A stretch of DNA of 64,000 nt, taken from positions 4,451,501 through 4,515,500 of the forward strand of contig NZ_CP107783.1 of NCBI RefSeq assembly GCF_036345255.1, read 5' to 3'. Positions 24,658 through 34,319 of the stretch are shown piece after piece. The translations under genes were made by a program, and so were the position numbers. Position 1 is the first letter of the stretch; each line of letters opens with the position of its first letter. Below the pieces are notes generated by a model. The model ran no database searches and was not told the DNA's origin. It saw only the letters and a list, made by a program, of their open reading frames with translations. The DNA is from Streptomyces sp. NBC_00569. GTDB taxonomy: Bacteria; Actinomycetota; Actinomycetes; Streptomycetales; Streptomycetaceae.

Positions 24658-25911
24658 ATGCCCGCAGATCTCGCCGTCATCGGACTCGGTCACCTCGGCC
24701 TGCCCCTCGCCCAGGCCGCCGTCGCCACCGGCATCGCGACCATCGGCTACGACCCCGTACGCGCCACCGACCTCGCGGCCGGCCGGCTCCCCGCCGACGG
24801 CGCCGAGGGAACCATGACCGCCGCCGACATCCGCCGGATGCTCTCGGGGGGCTTCCGGCCGACCGGCGACCCCGTCGAACTCGGCCGCGTCCGCACCGCC
24901 GTCATCTGCGCCCCCGCGCCACTCGGCGCGGACCGCTCCCTCGACCTCACGCAGCTCACCGACGCGACGCGCGCCCTCGCCGCCCGTCTGCGTCCCCACA
25001 CCACGGTGATCATCGAAACCCCGGTCGCCCCCGGCACCACCGAAGGCGTCCTGCGCCCTCTCCTGGAGGACGGCTCGGGGCTGCGCGCCGGCCGCGACTT
25101 CCACCTCGCCTACTCGCCGGGCCGCCTCGACCCCGGCAGCCGCACGCACGCGTACGCCACGACCCCCAAGGTGATCGGCGGGCTCACCCCCGCCTGCACC
25201 GAGTCCGCCGCCGCCTTCTACGGCCGCCTCTCCGACAAGGTGGTTCGCGCGCGTGGACCACGCGAGGCCGAGACCGTCCAGCTCCTGGAGACCAACTACC
25301 GCCACGTCAACATCGCCCTGGTCAACGAGATGGCCGTCCTCTGCCACGACCTGGGCGTCGACCTGTGGGACGTCATCCGCTGCGCCGAGACCAAGCCGTT
25401 CGGCTTCCAGGCGTTCCGTCCCGGCCCCGGCGTCGGCGGCCACGGAGTCCCCCAGGACCTCTCACGCCCACCCCTCCCGGTCCGCCCCCTGCGCATGGTG
25501 GAACTGGCCCAGCAGGTCAACCACCACATGCCCCAGTACGTGATCCAGCGCGCCGCCACCCTGCTCAACGAACACGGCAAGTCCGCCCGGGGCGCCCGCG
25601 TCCTGCTCCTCGGCGTCACGTACAAACCCGATGTCGCCGATCTGGAGGGCACCCCCGCCCAGGAGATCGCCACCCGGCTGATGCAGCTGGGCGCGGCGGT
25701 CAGCTACCACGACCCGCACATCCCGTCGTGGAACGTCCTCGGCCACCCGGTCCCCCGCGCGGACTTCCTCTACGAAGCCGCCGCGGACGCCGACCTGACG
25801 ATCCTGCTCCAGCCGCACCGCACGTACGACCTCCAGGGCCTGTCCGTGAAGGCCCAGCTCCTCCTGGACACCAGGGGCGCCACCCCGACGGGCGCGGCCC
25901 ACCGCCTGTGA
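24658..25911 (+). CDS. Nucleotide-sugar dehydrogenase homologue lacking catalytic residues
   Basis: The 417-residue protein has the UDP-glucose/UDP-ManNAc dehydrogenase architecture: an N-terminal NAD-binding fold (VIGLGHLGLPLAQAAVATG), a central helical domain (YRHVNIALVNEMAVLCHDLG) and a C-terminal UDP-binding domain (ARVLLLGVTYKPDVADLEGTP). The three residues that do the chemistry in the family appear replaced. The central Lys and Asn of KLxxN read QLLET, and the catalytic Cys of GGxC reads Gly in GVGGHGVPQD. The segment after it is also about five residues shorter than usual. Cofactor and sugar binding may persist without oxidation. The start is the ATG at 24658; GGAAGGA lies 13 bases upstream. 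Confidence 0.8.
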   Translation: MPADLAVIGLGHLGLPLAQAAVATGIATIGYDPVRATDLAAGRLPADGAEGTMTAADIRRMLSGGFRPTGDPVELGRVRTAVICAPAPLGADRSLDLTQLTDATRALAARLRPHTTVIIETPVAPGTTEGVLRPLLEDGSGLRAGRDFHLAYSPGRLDPGSRTHAYATTPKVIGGLTPACTESAAAFYGRLSDKVVRARGPREAETVQLLETNYRHVNIALVNEMAVLCHDLGVDLWDVIRCAETKPFGFQAFRPGPGVGGHGVPQDLSRPPLPVRPLRMVELAQQVNHHMPQYVIQRAATLLNEHGKSARGARVLLLGVTYKPDVADLEGTPAQEIATRLMQLGAAVSYHDPHIPSWNVLGHPVPRADFLYEAAADADLTILLQPHRTYDLQGLSVKAQLLLDTRGATPTGAAHRL

Positions 25912-25950
25912 AGCCGCTCTCCGTAGATCCGTAGAGCTGTGACGGCCCTC

Positions 25951-25998
25951 AACGTGGAAGGGGCCCGCACCGAAACGGTGCGGGCCCCTTCCACGTGG
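25951..25998. terminator. Bidirectional terminator
   Basis: A 21-bp perfect stem (ACGTGGAAGGGGCCCGCACC and its complement) with an AAA loop lies between the convergent dehydrogenase-like gene and guaB3. Confidence 0.85.
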
Positions 25999-26005
25999 TG
26001 CTGCG

Positions 26006-27130
26006 TCAGCGGCGGTGCTGCGAGTCCGCCACCGTGACCTCGACCCGCTGGAACTCCTTGAGCTCGCTGTAGCCGGTCGTCGCCATGGCGCGCTTGAGGG
26101 CGCCGAAGAAGTTCATCGAACCGTCCGGGGTGTGCGACGGCCCGGTGAGGACCTCCTCCGTCGTACCGACGGTCCCGAGGTCGACCTTCTTGCCGCGCGG
26201 CACGTCCTCGTGGACGGCCTCCATGCCCCAGTGGTGACCGCGGCCGGGCGCGTCCGTGGCGCGCGCCAGCGGGGAGCCCATCATCACGGCGTCGGCGCCG
26301 CAGGCGATGGCCTTCGGCAGGTCGCCGGACCAGCCCACGCCACCGTCGGCGATCACGTGCACGTACCGGCCGCCGGACTCGTCCATGTAGTCGCGGCGGG
26401 CGGCGGCCACATCGGCCACGGCGGTCGCCATCGGCACCTGGATGCCGAGCACGTTGCGCGTGGTGTGCGCGGCGCCGCCACCGAAGCCGACGAGCACACC
26501 GGCCGCGCCGGTGCGCATCAGGTGCAGCGCGGCGGTGTACGTGGCGCAGCCGCCCACGATGACCGGCACGTCCAGCTCGTAGATGAACTGCTTCAGGTTC
26601 AGCGGCTCGGCGGCACCGGAGACGTGCTCGGCGGACACGGTGGTCCCCCGGATCACGAAGATGTCGACGCCCGCGTCCACGACGGCCTTGGAGAACTGGG
26701 CGGTGCGCTGCGGCGAGAGCGCGGCGGCGGTGACGACACCGGAGTCGCGCACCTCCTTGATGCGCTGCCCGATCAGCTCCTCCTTGATGGGAGCCTCGTA
26801 GATCTCCTGGAGGCGGCGTGTGGCGCTCTCCGTGTCCAGCTCGCCGATCTCGTCGAGCAGCGGCTGCGGGTCCTCGTAGCGGGTCCACAGGCCCTCGAGG
26901 TTCAGCACGCCGAGGCCACCGAGCTCCCCGATCCGGATGGCGGTGGCCGGCGAGACGACCGAGTCCATGGGAGCCGCCAGGAACGGCAGCTCAAAACGGT
27001 AGGCGTCGATCTGCCAGGCGATCGAGACCTCCTTCGGGTCGCGCGTACGACGGCTCGGTACGACGGCGATGTCGTCGAAGGCGTACGCCCGGCGGCCGCG
27101 CTTGCCGCGCCCGATCTCGATCTCAGTCAC
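26006..27130 (-). CDS. guaB3: GuaB3-family IMP dehydrogenase-related protein
   Basis: The 374-residue TIM-barrel protein belongs to the IMPDH/GMP reductase superfamily and corresponds to the mycobacterial GuaB3 class, which sits beside guaB in many actinobacteria. It has the purine-site features PFLAAPMDSVVSP and VIADGGVGWSGDLPKAIACGADAVMMGSP. It lacks CBS domains, and the catalytic-loop region reads FVIRGTTVSAEHVSG with no Cys at the position of GSICTTR. True IMPDH activity is therefore unlikely. Cyanobacterial GuaB3 has been described as a GMP reductase; whether that holds here is open. It starts at a GTG 115 bases downstream of guaB. Confidence 0.9.
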   Translation of the reverse strand: MTEIEIGRGKRGRRAYAFDDIAVVPSRRTRDPKEVSIAWQIDAYRFELPFLAAPMDSVVSPATAIRIGELGGLGVLNLEGLWTRYEDPQPLLDEIGELDTESATRRLQEIYEAPIKEELIGQRIKEVRDSGVVTAAALSPQRTAQFSKAVVDAGVDIFVIRGTTVSAEHVSGAAEPLNLKQFIYELDVPVIVGGCATYTAALHLMRTGAAGVLVGFGGGAAHTTRNVLGIQVPMATAVADVAAARRDYMDESGGRYVHVIADGGVGWSGDLPKAIACGADAVMMGSPLARATDAPGRGHHWGMEAVHEDVPRGKKVDLGTVGTTEEVLTGPSHTPDGSMNFFGALKRAMATTGYSELKEFQRVEVTVADSQHRR

Positions 27131-27186
27131 GTGTGTGGCCTTTCCCTCTGCGTTTCAGCGCCTTCCAGTATCCCCGACATACGCGC

Positions 27187-27221
27187 CAGGGGCGGCCCCG
27201 GGAACCCCGGGACCGCCCCTG
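27187..27221 (-). terminator. Terminator between guaB and guaB3
   Basis: An imperfect GC-rich stem (CAGGGGCGG paired with CCGCCCCTG, enclosing CCCCGGG/CCCCGGG) follows the guaB stop by 24 bases. guaB3 may therefore be expressed partly from its own promoter. Confidence 0.6.
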
Positions 27222-27244
27222 ACCCTGTCCTGGACTGTCTGCGG

Positions 27245-29037
<1,793 letters not shown>

Positions 29038-29712
29038 TCACTGCTCGGCGAGCGCCCGCAGCCGGCTGAGCGCGCGGTGCTGGGCGACGCGGACGGCGCC
29101 CGGCGACATGCCGAGCATCTGTCCGGTTTCCTCGGCGGTGAGGCCGACGGCGATCCGGAGCAGCAGCAGCTCGCGCTGGTTCTCCGGAAGGTTGGCGAGG
29201 AGCTTCTTCGCCCACTCCGCATCGCTGCTGAGCAGGGCCCGCTCCTCCGGTCCGAGCGAGTCGTCGGGCCGCTCCGGCATCTCGTCGGAGGGCACGGCGG
29301 TGGAACCGGGATGCCGCATGGCGGCGCGCTGCAGATCCGCGACCTTGTGCGCGGCGATGGCGAAGACGAACGCCTCGAAGGGGCGCCCGGTGTCCTTGTA
29401 GCGCGGCAGCGCGAGGAGCACCGCGACACAGACTTCCTGCGCGAGATCTTCCACGAAGTGCCGTGCGTCACCCGGCAGTCGGGTCAGACGGCTGCGGCAG
29501 TAACGGATCGCGAGGGGGTGGACGTGCGCGAGAAGGTCGTGCGTGGCCTGCTCGTCGCCCTCGACGGCGCTGTGGACCAGTGCACCGATGGCCCCCCGGC
29601 CGGCTGCCTCGTCGTCGCGCATCGGTCCATGGTGCCTTGGCGGCGTCCGGTCCGTGGCACCGCGTCCGTAGTTGTGCACTGAAGCGTTATGAGCAGGTGC
29701 GCCGGAAGTCAT
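29038..29712 (-). CDS. shbA: ECF sigma factor, ShbA/SigD type
   Basis: This group-4 sigma factor has region 2 ([27 protein letters not shown] with [18 protein letters not shown]) and region 4 ([47 protein letters not shown]). Its position between guaB and bldM/whiD matches SCO4769. The Streptomyces griseus orthologue, ShbA, drives transcription of the principal sigma gene hrdB, so it indirectly supports housekeeping transcription. I chose the ATG at 29710-29712 because GGGGAGGG precedes it by eight bases (224 residues). Homologues are often annotated from the in-frame ATG at 29620-29622 (194 residues), which has no ribosome site. No anti-sigma partner is adjacent. Confidence 0.9.
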   Translation of the reverse strand: MTSGAPAHNASVHNYGRGATDRTPPRHHGPMRDDEAAGRGAIGALVHSAVEGDEQATHDLLAHVHPLAIRYCRSRLTRLPGDARHFVEDLAQEVCVAVLLALPRYKDTGRPFEAFVFAIAAHKVADLQRAAMRHPGSTAVPSDEMPERPDDSLGPEERALLSSDAEWAKKLLANLPENQRELLLLRIAVGLTAEETGQMLGMSPGAVRVAQHRALSRLRALAEQ

Positions 29713-29875
29713 CTCGTGCGCCCTCCCCTTCCGCTCGGCCGACTCGTCCCTGAGGAACTCCACAACTCAAGGATGCGGCATGTCCGGCGAAACGAGGACC
29801 GGCGGCCGTCCGCAGCCCCGTCCGCCCTGGAGCGGACGGGGATCGCTGTGCCCCCGCGGCGGCGCACCGTGCGCC

Positions 29876-30487
29876 TTAGCGGACCAGGCCCCAGCGGAAA
29901 CCGAGCGCCACGGCGTGCGCACGGTCCGAGGCGCCGAGCTTCTTGAAGAGGCGGCGTGCGTGCGTCTTGACCGTGTCCTCGGAGAGGAAGAGCTCGCGCC
30001 CGATCTCCGCGTTGGACCGGCCGTGGCTCATGCCCTCGAGCACCTGGATCTCACGCGCGGTGAGCGTCGGCGCCGCACCCATCTCGGCCGACCGCAGTCT
30101 GCGCGGCGCGAGCCGCCAGGTGGGGTCGGCGAGCGCCTGCGTGACCGTGGCACGCAGTTCGGCACGCGAGGCGTCCTTGTGCAGATAGCCGCGGGCACCG
30201 GCGGCGACGGCGAGCGCGACACCGTCCAGGTCCTCGGCCACGGTGAGCATGATGATGCGCGCACCGGGATCGGCGGACAGCAGCCGCCGGACCGTCTCGA
30301 CGCCGCCCAGACCGGGCATGCGTACGTCCATCAGAATCAGGTCCGAGCGGTCGGCGCCCCAGCGGCGCAGGACTTCCTCCCCGTTGGCCGCGGTCGTCAC
30401 GCGCTCTACGCCGGGGACGGTCGCGACCGCGCGGCGGAGCGCTTCTCGGGCAAGCGGGGAGTCGTCGCAGACGAGGACGGATGTCAT
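29876..30487 (-). CDS. bldM: BldM, orphan atypical response regulator of sporulation
   Basis: BldM is a DNA-binding regulator needed for aerial hyphae and spores in Streptomyces. As a homodimer it controls early developmental genes, and as a heterodimer with WhiI later ones. The 203-residue protein has a receiver domain with Asp54 in ILMDVRMPG and Lys104 in GYLHKD. A LuxR/FixJ-type helix-turn-helix follows (TLTAREIQVLEGMSHGRSNAEIGR, then SEDTVKTHARRLFKKLG). No histidine kinase is adjacent. In S. coelicolor Asp54 is reported to be dispensable. The ATG at 30485-30487 follows GGAGGAC, and a sigma-BldN type promoter lies upstream at 30611-30638. Confidence 0.97.
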   Translation of the reverse strand: MTSVLVCDDSPLAREALRRAVATVPGVERVTTAANGEEVLRRWGADRSDLILMDVRMPGLGGVETVRRLLSADPGARIIMLTVAEDLDGVALAVAAGARGYLHKDASRAELRATVTQALADPTWRLAPRRLRSAEMGAAPTLTAREIQVLEGMSHGRSNAEIGRELFLSEDTVKTHARRLFKKLGASDRAHAVALGFRWGLVR

Positions 30488-30868
30488 GACCGTCCTCCGC
30501 AGCTGATGCGCGTCACCTTGGGCCTCCAGGCTGGTACGAATCGTCACCTGTGCGGTCGACGCTCTCGGACAGATGCCCGAGCGCTTGTTCTTTCAACCGC
30601 CTCCGCACTCTCAACGACGGTCACCCGAAAGAGTTACGGGTTCGACGGTCTGCTTCGGCACTCTACGTGAGGGACCGGACACAGAGCAGACGGCGCAAGC
30701 GACTCACAAGGTTTCACCACAACCCATGCCCCATTTAGCTCTTTTTCTTCACTTTCAGTGGTGTCTGAGGCTAGATTCGCAATGAGTCATATTTTCATCT
30801 CCTTAGACAGTAGATGTACGGTTCTTGGGCACCTTCCCGCGTCAGAACGGCTACAAGGGGACACAGCA
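30488..30868. other. bldM-whiD divergent regulatory region
   Basis: This 381-base non-coding gap carries the promoters of both developmental genes. The half next to whiD (about 30700-30830) is strikingly AT-rich for this genome, with runs such as CTCTTTTTCTTC. The half next to bldM contains the sigma-BldN type site. No open frame here looks coding. Confidence 0.6.
30611..30638 (-). promoter_or_regulatory. Sigma-BldN type promoter of bldM
   Basis: The minus strand reads CGTAAC, 16 bases, CGTTGA, which is the consensus I know for the developmental ECF sigma factor BldN. Known biology agrees: bldM p1 is the classical sigma-BldN target. The -10 ends 124 bases before the bldM ATG, giving a leader of roughly 115 bases. 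Confidence 0.82.
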
Positions 30869-31207
30869 ATGGCAGATTTCTCCCGCCTTCCCGGACCGAA
30901 CGCAGATCTGTGGGACTGGCAGCTCCTCGCGGCCTGCCGCGGGGTGGACAGTTCGCTCTTCTTCCATCCGGAGGGGGAGCGGGGAGCGGCGCGCAGTGCC
31001 CGCGAGAACTCGGCCAAAGAGGTCTGCATGAGGTGTCCGGTGCGCGCGGAGTGCGCTGCTCATGCGCTCCAGGTGCGCGAGCCGTACGGCGTGTGGGGCG
31101 GGCTGACCGAGGACGAGCGCGAGGAGCTCATGGGTCGCGCCCGCAATCGGCTCGTAGCCGCCGCACCGGCACCGGCGGGCGGCGCCCCACCCGGGCTGAA
31201 CAGCTGA
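30869..31207 (+). CDS. whiD: WhiD, WhiB-like iron-sulfur regulator of sporulation
   Basis: The 112-residue Wbl protein binds an oxygen- and nitric-oxide-sensitive [4Fe-4S] cluster through four cysteines, here Cys23, Cys53, Cys56 and Cys62 (AACRG and VCMRCPVRAEC). The G[VI]WGG motif (YGVWGGLT) and the basic tail (MGRARNRLVAA) mediate sigma-factor and DNA contacts in the family. The start MADFSRLPGPNADLWDWQLL and the position beside bldM identify WhiD, which is needed for mature grey spores. The ATG at 30869 follows AAGGGGA. Only the extreme C-terminus (APAPAGGAPPGLNS) is Ala/Pro-rich and probably variable. Confidence 0.96.
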   Translation: MADFSRLPGPNADLWDWQLLAACRGVDSSLFFHPEGERGAARSARENSAKEVCMRCPVRAECAAHALQVREPYGVWGGLTEDEREELMGRARNRLVAAAPAPAGGAPPGLNS

Positions 31208-31262
31208 AGGAACGTTTCTCTAAGGCACGCAGTGACGTGCCCGTGGGCCTGCAAGGGCCCGA

Positions 31263-32159
31263 TCAGCGGGCCGCGGCCCGCGCCAGGTGGTCGAGCGTGG
31301 CTGCCACGGCCGGCACCTGGGCCAGGTCGGGCAGTGTGAGGGCGACGATCTCGCGCTGCACAGCCGGCTCCACCGTCACCGTGCGTGCACCCTTGGGACG
31401 TACGGATTCGATGGCGAGCTCCGGCAGGACCGCCACACCGAGGCCTGCACCGACCAGGCCGATCACCGCCGGATAGTCATCGGTCGCGAAGTCGATGCGC
31501 GGTGTGAATCCCGCGCCCTCGCAGACCTCCACCAACTGCCGGCGGCAGCGCGGGCAGCCCGCGATCCAGGGCTCGTCGGCCAGCTCACCGATGGAGACCG
31601 CGTCCGACTTGGCCAGCCGATGCCCCTCAGGGACCAGGCCGACGAGGCGGTCGGCCAGCAGCGGACGGACGACGAGGTCGTCCCAGTCCTCCGCGGCCTG
31701 AGCCCCCTCGTAACGGAAGGCCAGGGCCACATCGCAGTCGCCCTCTCGCAGCATCCCGACCGAGCGCGGAGGCTCCGCCTCCACGAGGGACACGCGGGTG
31801 CCGGGGTGCGCGGCGCGCAGGGCGGCCAGCGCCGTGGGGACGAGCGTGGAACTGCCGCTGGGGAACGAGACGAGCCGGACACGGCCCGCGCGCAAGCCCG
31901 CGATGGCGGCGACCTCTTCCTCCGCCGCGGTCAGTCCGGCCAGGATGCCCGCCGCGTGTCGCACCAGAGCTTCACCCGCCTGGGTGAGTCGCATCTCGCG
32001 GCCCGTACGGATGAGGAGCGGGGTGCCCGCCGAGGATTCGAGGGCCTTCATCTGCTGGCTGACCGCGGGCTGGGTGCAGCCGAGTTCGCGGGCGGCCGCC
32101 GAGAAGGAACCGGTGGCGGCCACGGCGCGCAGGACACGGAGATGACGGGCCTCGATCAT
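31263..32159 (-). CDS. LysR-family transcriptional regulator
   Basis: The 298-residue protein has the LysR N-terminal winged helix (RHLRVLRAVAATGSFSAAARELGCTQPAVSQQMKALE) and a type 2 periplasmic-binding-like effector domain. The effector domain contains a CPRCRRQL segment (about residues 200-207) whose paired cysteines could be redox- or metal-responsive. I start it at the ATG at 32157-32159; the frame is open ten codons further. It is divergent from the MOSC gene, 80 bases away, so by LysR custom it may regulate that gene and itself. The effector is unknown. Confidence 0.88.
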   Translation of the reverse strand: MIEARHLRVLRAVAATGSFSAAARELGCTQPAVSQQMKALESSAGTPLLIRTGREMRLTQAGEALVRHAAGILAGLTAAEEEVAAIAGLRAGRVRLVSFPSGSSTLVPTALAALRAAHPGTRVSLVEAEPPRSVGMLREGDCDVALAFRYEGAQAAEDWDDLVVRPLLADRLVGLVPEGHRLAKSDAVSIGELADEPWIAGCPRCRRQLVEVCEGAGFTPRIDFATDDYPAVIGLVGAGLGVAVLPELAIESVRPKGARTVTVEPAVQREIVALTLPDLAQVPAVAATLDHLARAAAR

Positions 32160-32239
32160 TCCCCAAGCATAAGGGAGCCTTGGATGCAACGGGAAATAAT
32201 GCGTCGACGCTTTGGCGCCCTGTCGCTTAGCGTGCCGTC

Positions 32240-32920
32240 ATGAAGGTTCTGTCTCTGAACGTGGGTCGCCCCGAGGCCAGCGAGCACACCGACCAGGCCG
32301 AGGGCGTGACCGGTATCGACAAGCGGCCGGTGCCGGGCCCCGTCCGGGTGGCGGCGCCCGGGCCCAAGGGGATCGGCGCCAGCGGTCTCGAAGGGGACGC
32401 CGTGTGCGACATGCGCCATCACGGCGGCGACGACCAGGCGGTCTACGCCTTCGCCCGCGAGGACCTCGACGAGTGGCAGGGCACGCTCGGCCACGCTCTG
32501 CGCAACGGCTCGTTCGGGGAGAACCTCACCACCGAGGGCGTCGACGTGTCGGGCGCGAAGATCGGCGAGCGCTGGCGCGTCGGCCCCGACCTCGTCCTCG
32601 AGGTCGCCTCGGGCCGGATCCCCTGCCGCACGTTCCAGGGCCACCTCGCCGAGAAGGGGTGGGTCAGGCGCTTCACCGCGCGGGCCGCACCTGGCGCGTA
32701 TCTGCGAGTGATCGAGCCGGGCGCGATCCGGGCGGGCGACACGATCGAGATCGTGCACCGGCCCGACCACGAGGTGACCGTCGCGTTCCAGTTCCGGGCC
32801 GTCACGACCGACCGCGGCCTGCTCCCGCGGCTGCTCGTCGCGGCGGACGCGCTCGCCCCCGAGGCAGTCGAGGCCGCTCGTACGTACGTGGCGAAGTACG
32901 GGGGCGGGGACGCGGTGTAG
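32240..32920 (+). CDS. MOSC-domain protein (YiiM-like)
   Basis: The 226-residue protein carries the MOSC fold found in molybdenum-cofactor sulfurase C-termini and YiiM. Recognisable segments are GLEGDAVCDMRHHGGDDQAVYAF, SFGENLTTEGVDVSGAKIGERWRVG and SGRIPCRTFQGHLAEKGWVRRF with the conserved Cys expected to receive sulfur. YiiM-class proteins use the molybdenum cofactor to reduce N-hydroxylated compounds, so a detoxification role is plausible. No ribosome site precedes the ATG. It is divergent from the LysR gene. Confidence 0.85.
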   Translation: MKVLSLNVGRPEASEHTDQAEGVTGIDKRPVPGPVRVAAPGPKGIGASGLEGDAVCDMRHHGGDDQAVYAFAREDLDEWQGTLGHALRNGSFGENLTTEGVDVSGAKIGERWRVGPDLVLEVASGRIPCRTFQGHLAEKGWVRRFTARAAPGAYLRVIEPGAIRAGDTIEIVHRPDHEVTVAFQFRAVTTDRGLLPRLLVAADALAPEAVEAARTYVAKYGGGDAV

Positions 32921-33365
32921 AGGCGGAGCGGACCCGGGCCGCGCGGCGGTCACGGGCTCGGGCGCGCGACCCCAGCGGTCGTTGTCCGCACGGAGGTTGC
33001 GGAACCGGTCCGCGCGCCGGTTGCGCAACTGGTCGCGTGCGCCACGACGGTGACGGCCGAACCGGCCACGCGGAGAACGCGCTTGAAGCGGGACATGCGT
33101 CGAGCTTCCTGCCCGCGCCACCCCCACCACATCGCGGACGACTCCCGCGACTACCCGAACTGCCCGTACATGTAGGCAAGTTGCCGACACCAGAACACAA
33201 AGGGGTGGTGCGTGGATGCTCCTTCCCGACACTCCGTACCTGTCCGCCGCCGTCCGCTCTCCCCCGAGGGCAGCGGTGTGACGGGGCAGTTCGTGGTCGT
33301 GGACAAGGGCCAACGCGCGGGGACTCCCGAGCGCGGTCGCCCACGGCGGTCACTAGCCTTGCCCC
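32921..33365. other. Intergenic region with one doubtful small gene
   Basis: The 445-base gap between two plus-strand genes contains only one candidate frame, on the minus strand at 32950-33096. Just before the dehydrogenase ATG, TAGCCT lies seven bases upstream and could be the -10 of a leaderless transcript. The short palindrome GGCAAGTTGCC near 33176 has no assigned role. Confidence 0.4.
32950..33096 (-). CDS. Possible small basic protein
   Basis: A 48-codon frame begins at the ATG at 33094-33096 behind AGGAAG at eight bases. It encodes a Thr/Arg/Ala-rich basic peptide starting MSRFKRVLRVAGSAVTVVAH. There is one weakly hydrophobic segment and no domain. It lies antisense in a gap between plus-strand genes. 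The ribosome site and codon bias favour a gene, but its length and low complexity leave this uncertain. Confidence 0.3.
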   Translation of the reverse strand: MSRFKRVLRVAGSAVTVVAHATSCATGARTGSATSVRTTTAGVARPSP

Positions 33366-34139
33366 ATGACTACCGCTCTGATTACGGGATCCACCTCGGG
33401 GATCGGTGCCGCGTTCGCGCGCCGGCTCGCCGCGGACGGCCACGACCTCGTCCTGGTGGCGCGTGACACCAAGCGGCTGCGGGAGCAGGCCACCGAGCTC
33501 CACGACCGGCACGGCGTCGAGGCCGAGGTGCTCACGGCGGACCTCGCCACCGACGAGGGTATCGGCGCGGTCGAGGCACGGCTGTCCGACCGCAAGCGTC
33601 CCGTGGACCTGCTGATCAACAACGCGGGCTTCGGCAACAAGGGCCAGTACCTGGAGGTCCCGCTCGCTGACGAGTTGACCATGCTGAAAGTGCACTGCGA
33701 GGCGGTCCTGCGGCTCACGTCCGCCGCGGTGGCGCCGATGCGTGAGCGCGGCAGGGGCGGCGTGGTGAACGTGGCGTCGGTGGCGGCGTTCGTGCCGCGC
33801 GGGACGTACGGCGCGTCGAAGGCGTGGGTCGTGCAGTTCACGCAGGGCGCGGCGCGGGACCTGGCGGGCAGCGGTGTGCGGCTGATGGCGCTCTGCCCGG
33901 GGTTCGTCCGTACGGAGTTCCACGAGCGGGCCGACATGGGCACCGACAACATCCCCAACTGGATGTGGCTCGACGCCGACAAGCTGGTGGCGGCGGCGCT
34001 CGCCGATCTGGCGCGCGGCAAGTCGCTGTCCATCCCGGATCCGCGGTACAAGACGCTGATGGGCGTCGTGAAGCTGGCGCCTCGCGGGCTGCTCGGCGGC
34101 GTCACGGCGAAGACAGGGCGCAAGTACGGGCCGCAGTAA
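33366..34139 (+). CDS. Short-chain dehydrogenase/reductase
   Basis: The 257-residue classical SDR has the NAD(P)-binding TGSTSGIGAAFARRLAADG at the N-terminus (TGxxxGIG), NNAG in LLINNAGFG, the catalytic Ser in NVASVAAFV, and YxxxK in YGASKAWV. An Arg after the Rossmann beta-2 strand (VARDTKRLREQ) suggests NADPH preference. The substrate is unknown. A probable leaderless start is supported by TAGCCT seven bases upstream. Confidence 0.92.
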   Translation: MTTALITGSTSGIGAAFARRLAADGHDLVLVARDTKRLREQATELHDRHGVEAEVLTADLATDEGIGAVEARLSDRKRPVDLLINNAGFGNKGQYLEVPLADELTMLKVHCEAVLRLTSAAVAPMRERGRGGVVNVASVAAFVPRGTYGASKAWVVQFTQGAARDLAGSGVRLMALCPGFVRTEFHERADMGTDNIPNWMWLDADKLVAAALADLARGKSLSIPDPRYKTLMGVVKLAPRGLLGGVTAKTGRKYGPQ

Positions 34140-34186
34140 GGCACGGCGAGTAAGGCACGCCGAGTACGGGGCCGAGGCGGGTCCGG

Positions 34187-34224
34187 GTCGGGTCGGGCGG
34201 GGCCTCGGTCCCGCCCGACCCGAC
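34187..34224 (+). terminator. Terminator after the short-chain dehydrogenase
   Basis: A 15-bp perfect stem GTCGGGTCGGGCGGG with its complement and an eight-base loop lies 48 bases past the stop. Confidence 0.75.
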
Positions 34225-34319
34225 TCACCCGTTCCCGTTCCCGCTCCCGCCGGGTCGTTACACGGCGGTGGGAGGATGGAGCTGTCCGGACCTTACGCAG
34301 GGGGGCCGGAAGGGGCGTC

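Noticed and set aside
33160..33200. GGCAAGTTGCC palindrome as an operator
   Set aside because: Short (5-bp arms), no matching site elsewhere in the window, and too far from a defined promoter to interpret.
32802..33923. A 373-codon minus-strand frame across the MOSC-dehydrogenase region
   Set aside because: It runs antisense through the short-chain dehydrogenase and has no domain; only a short internal part (32950-33096) has a ribosome site.
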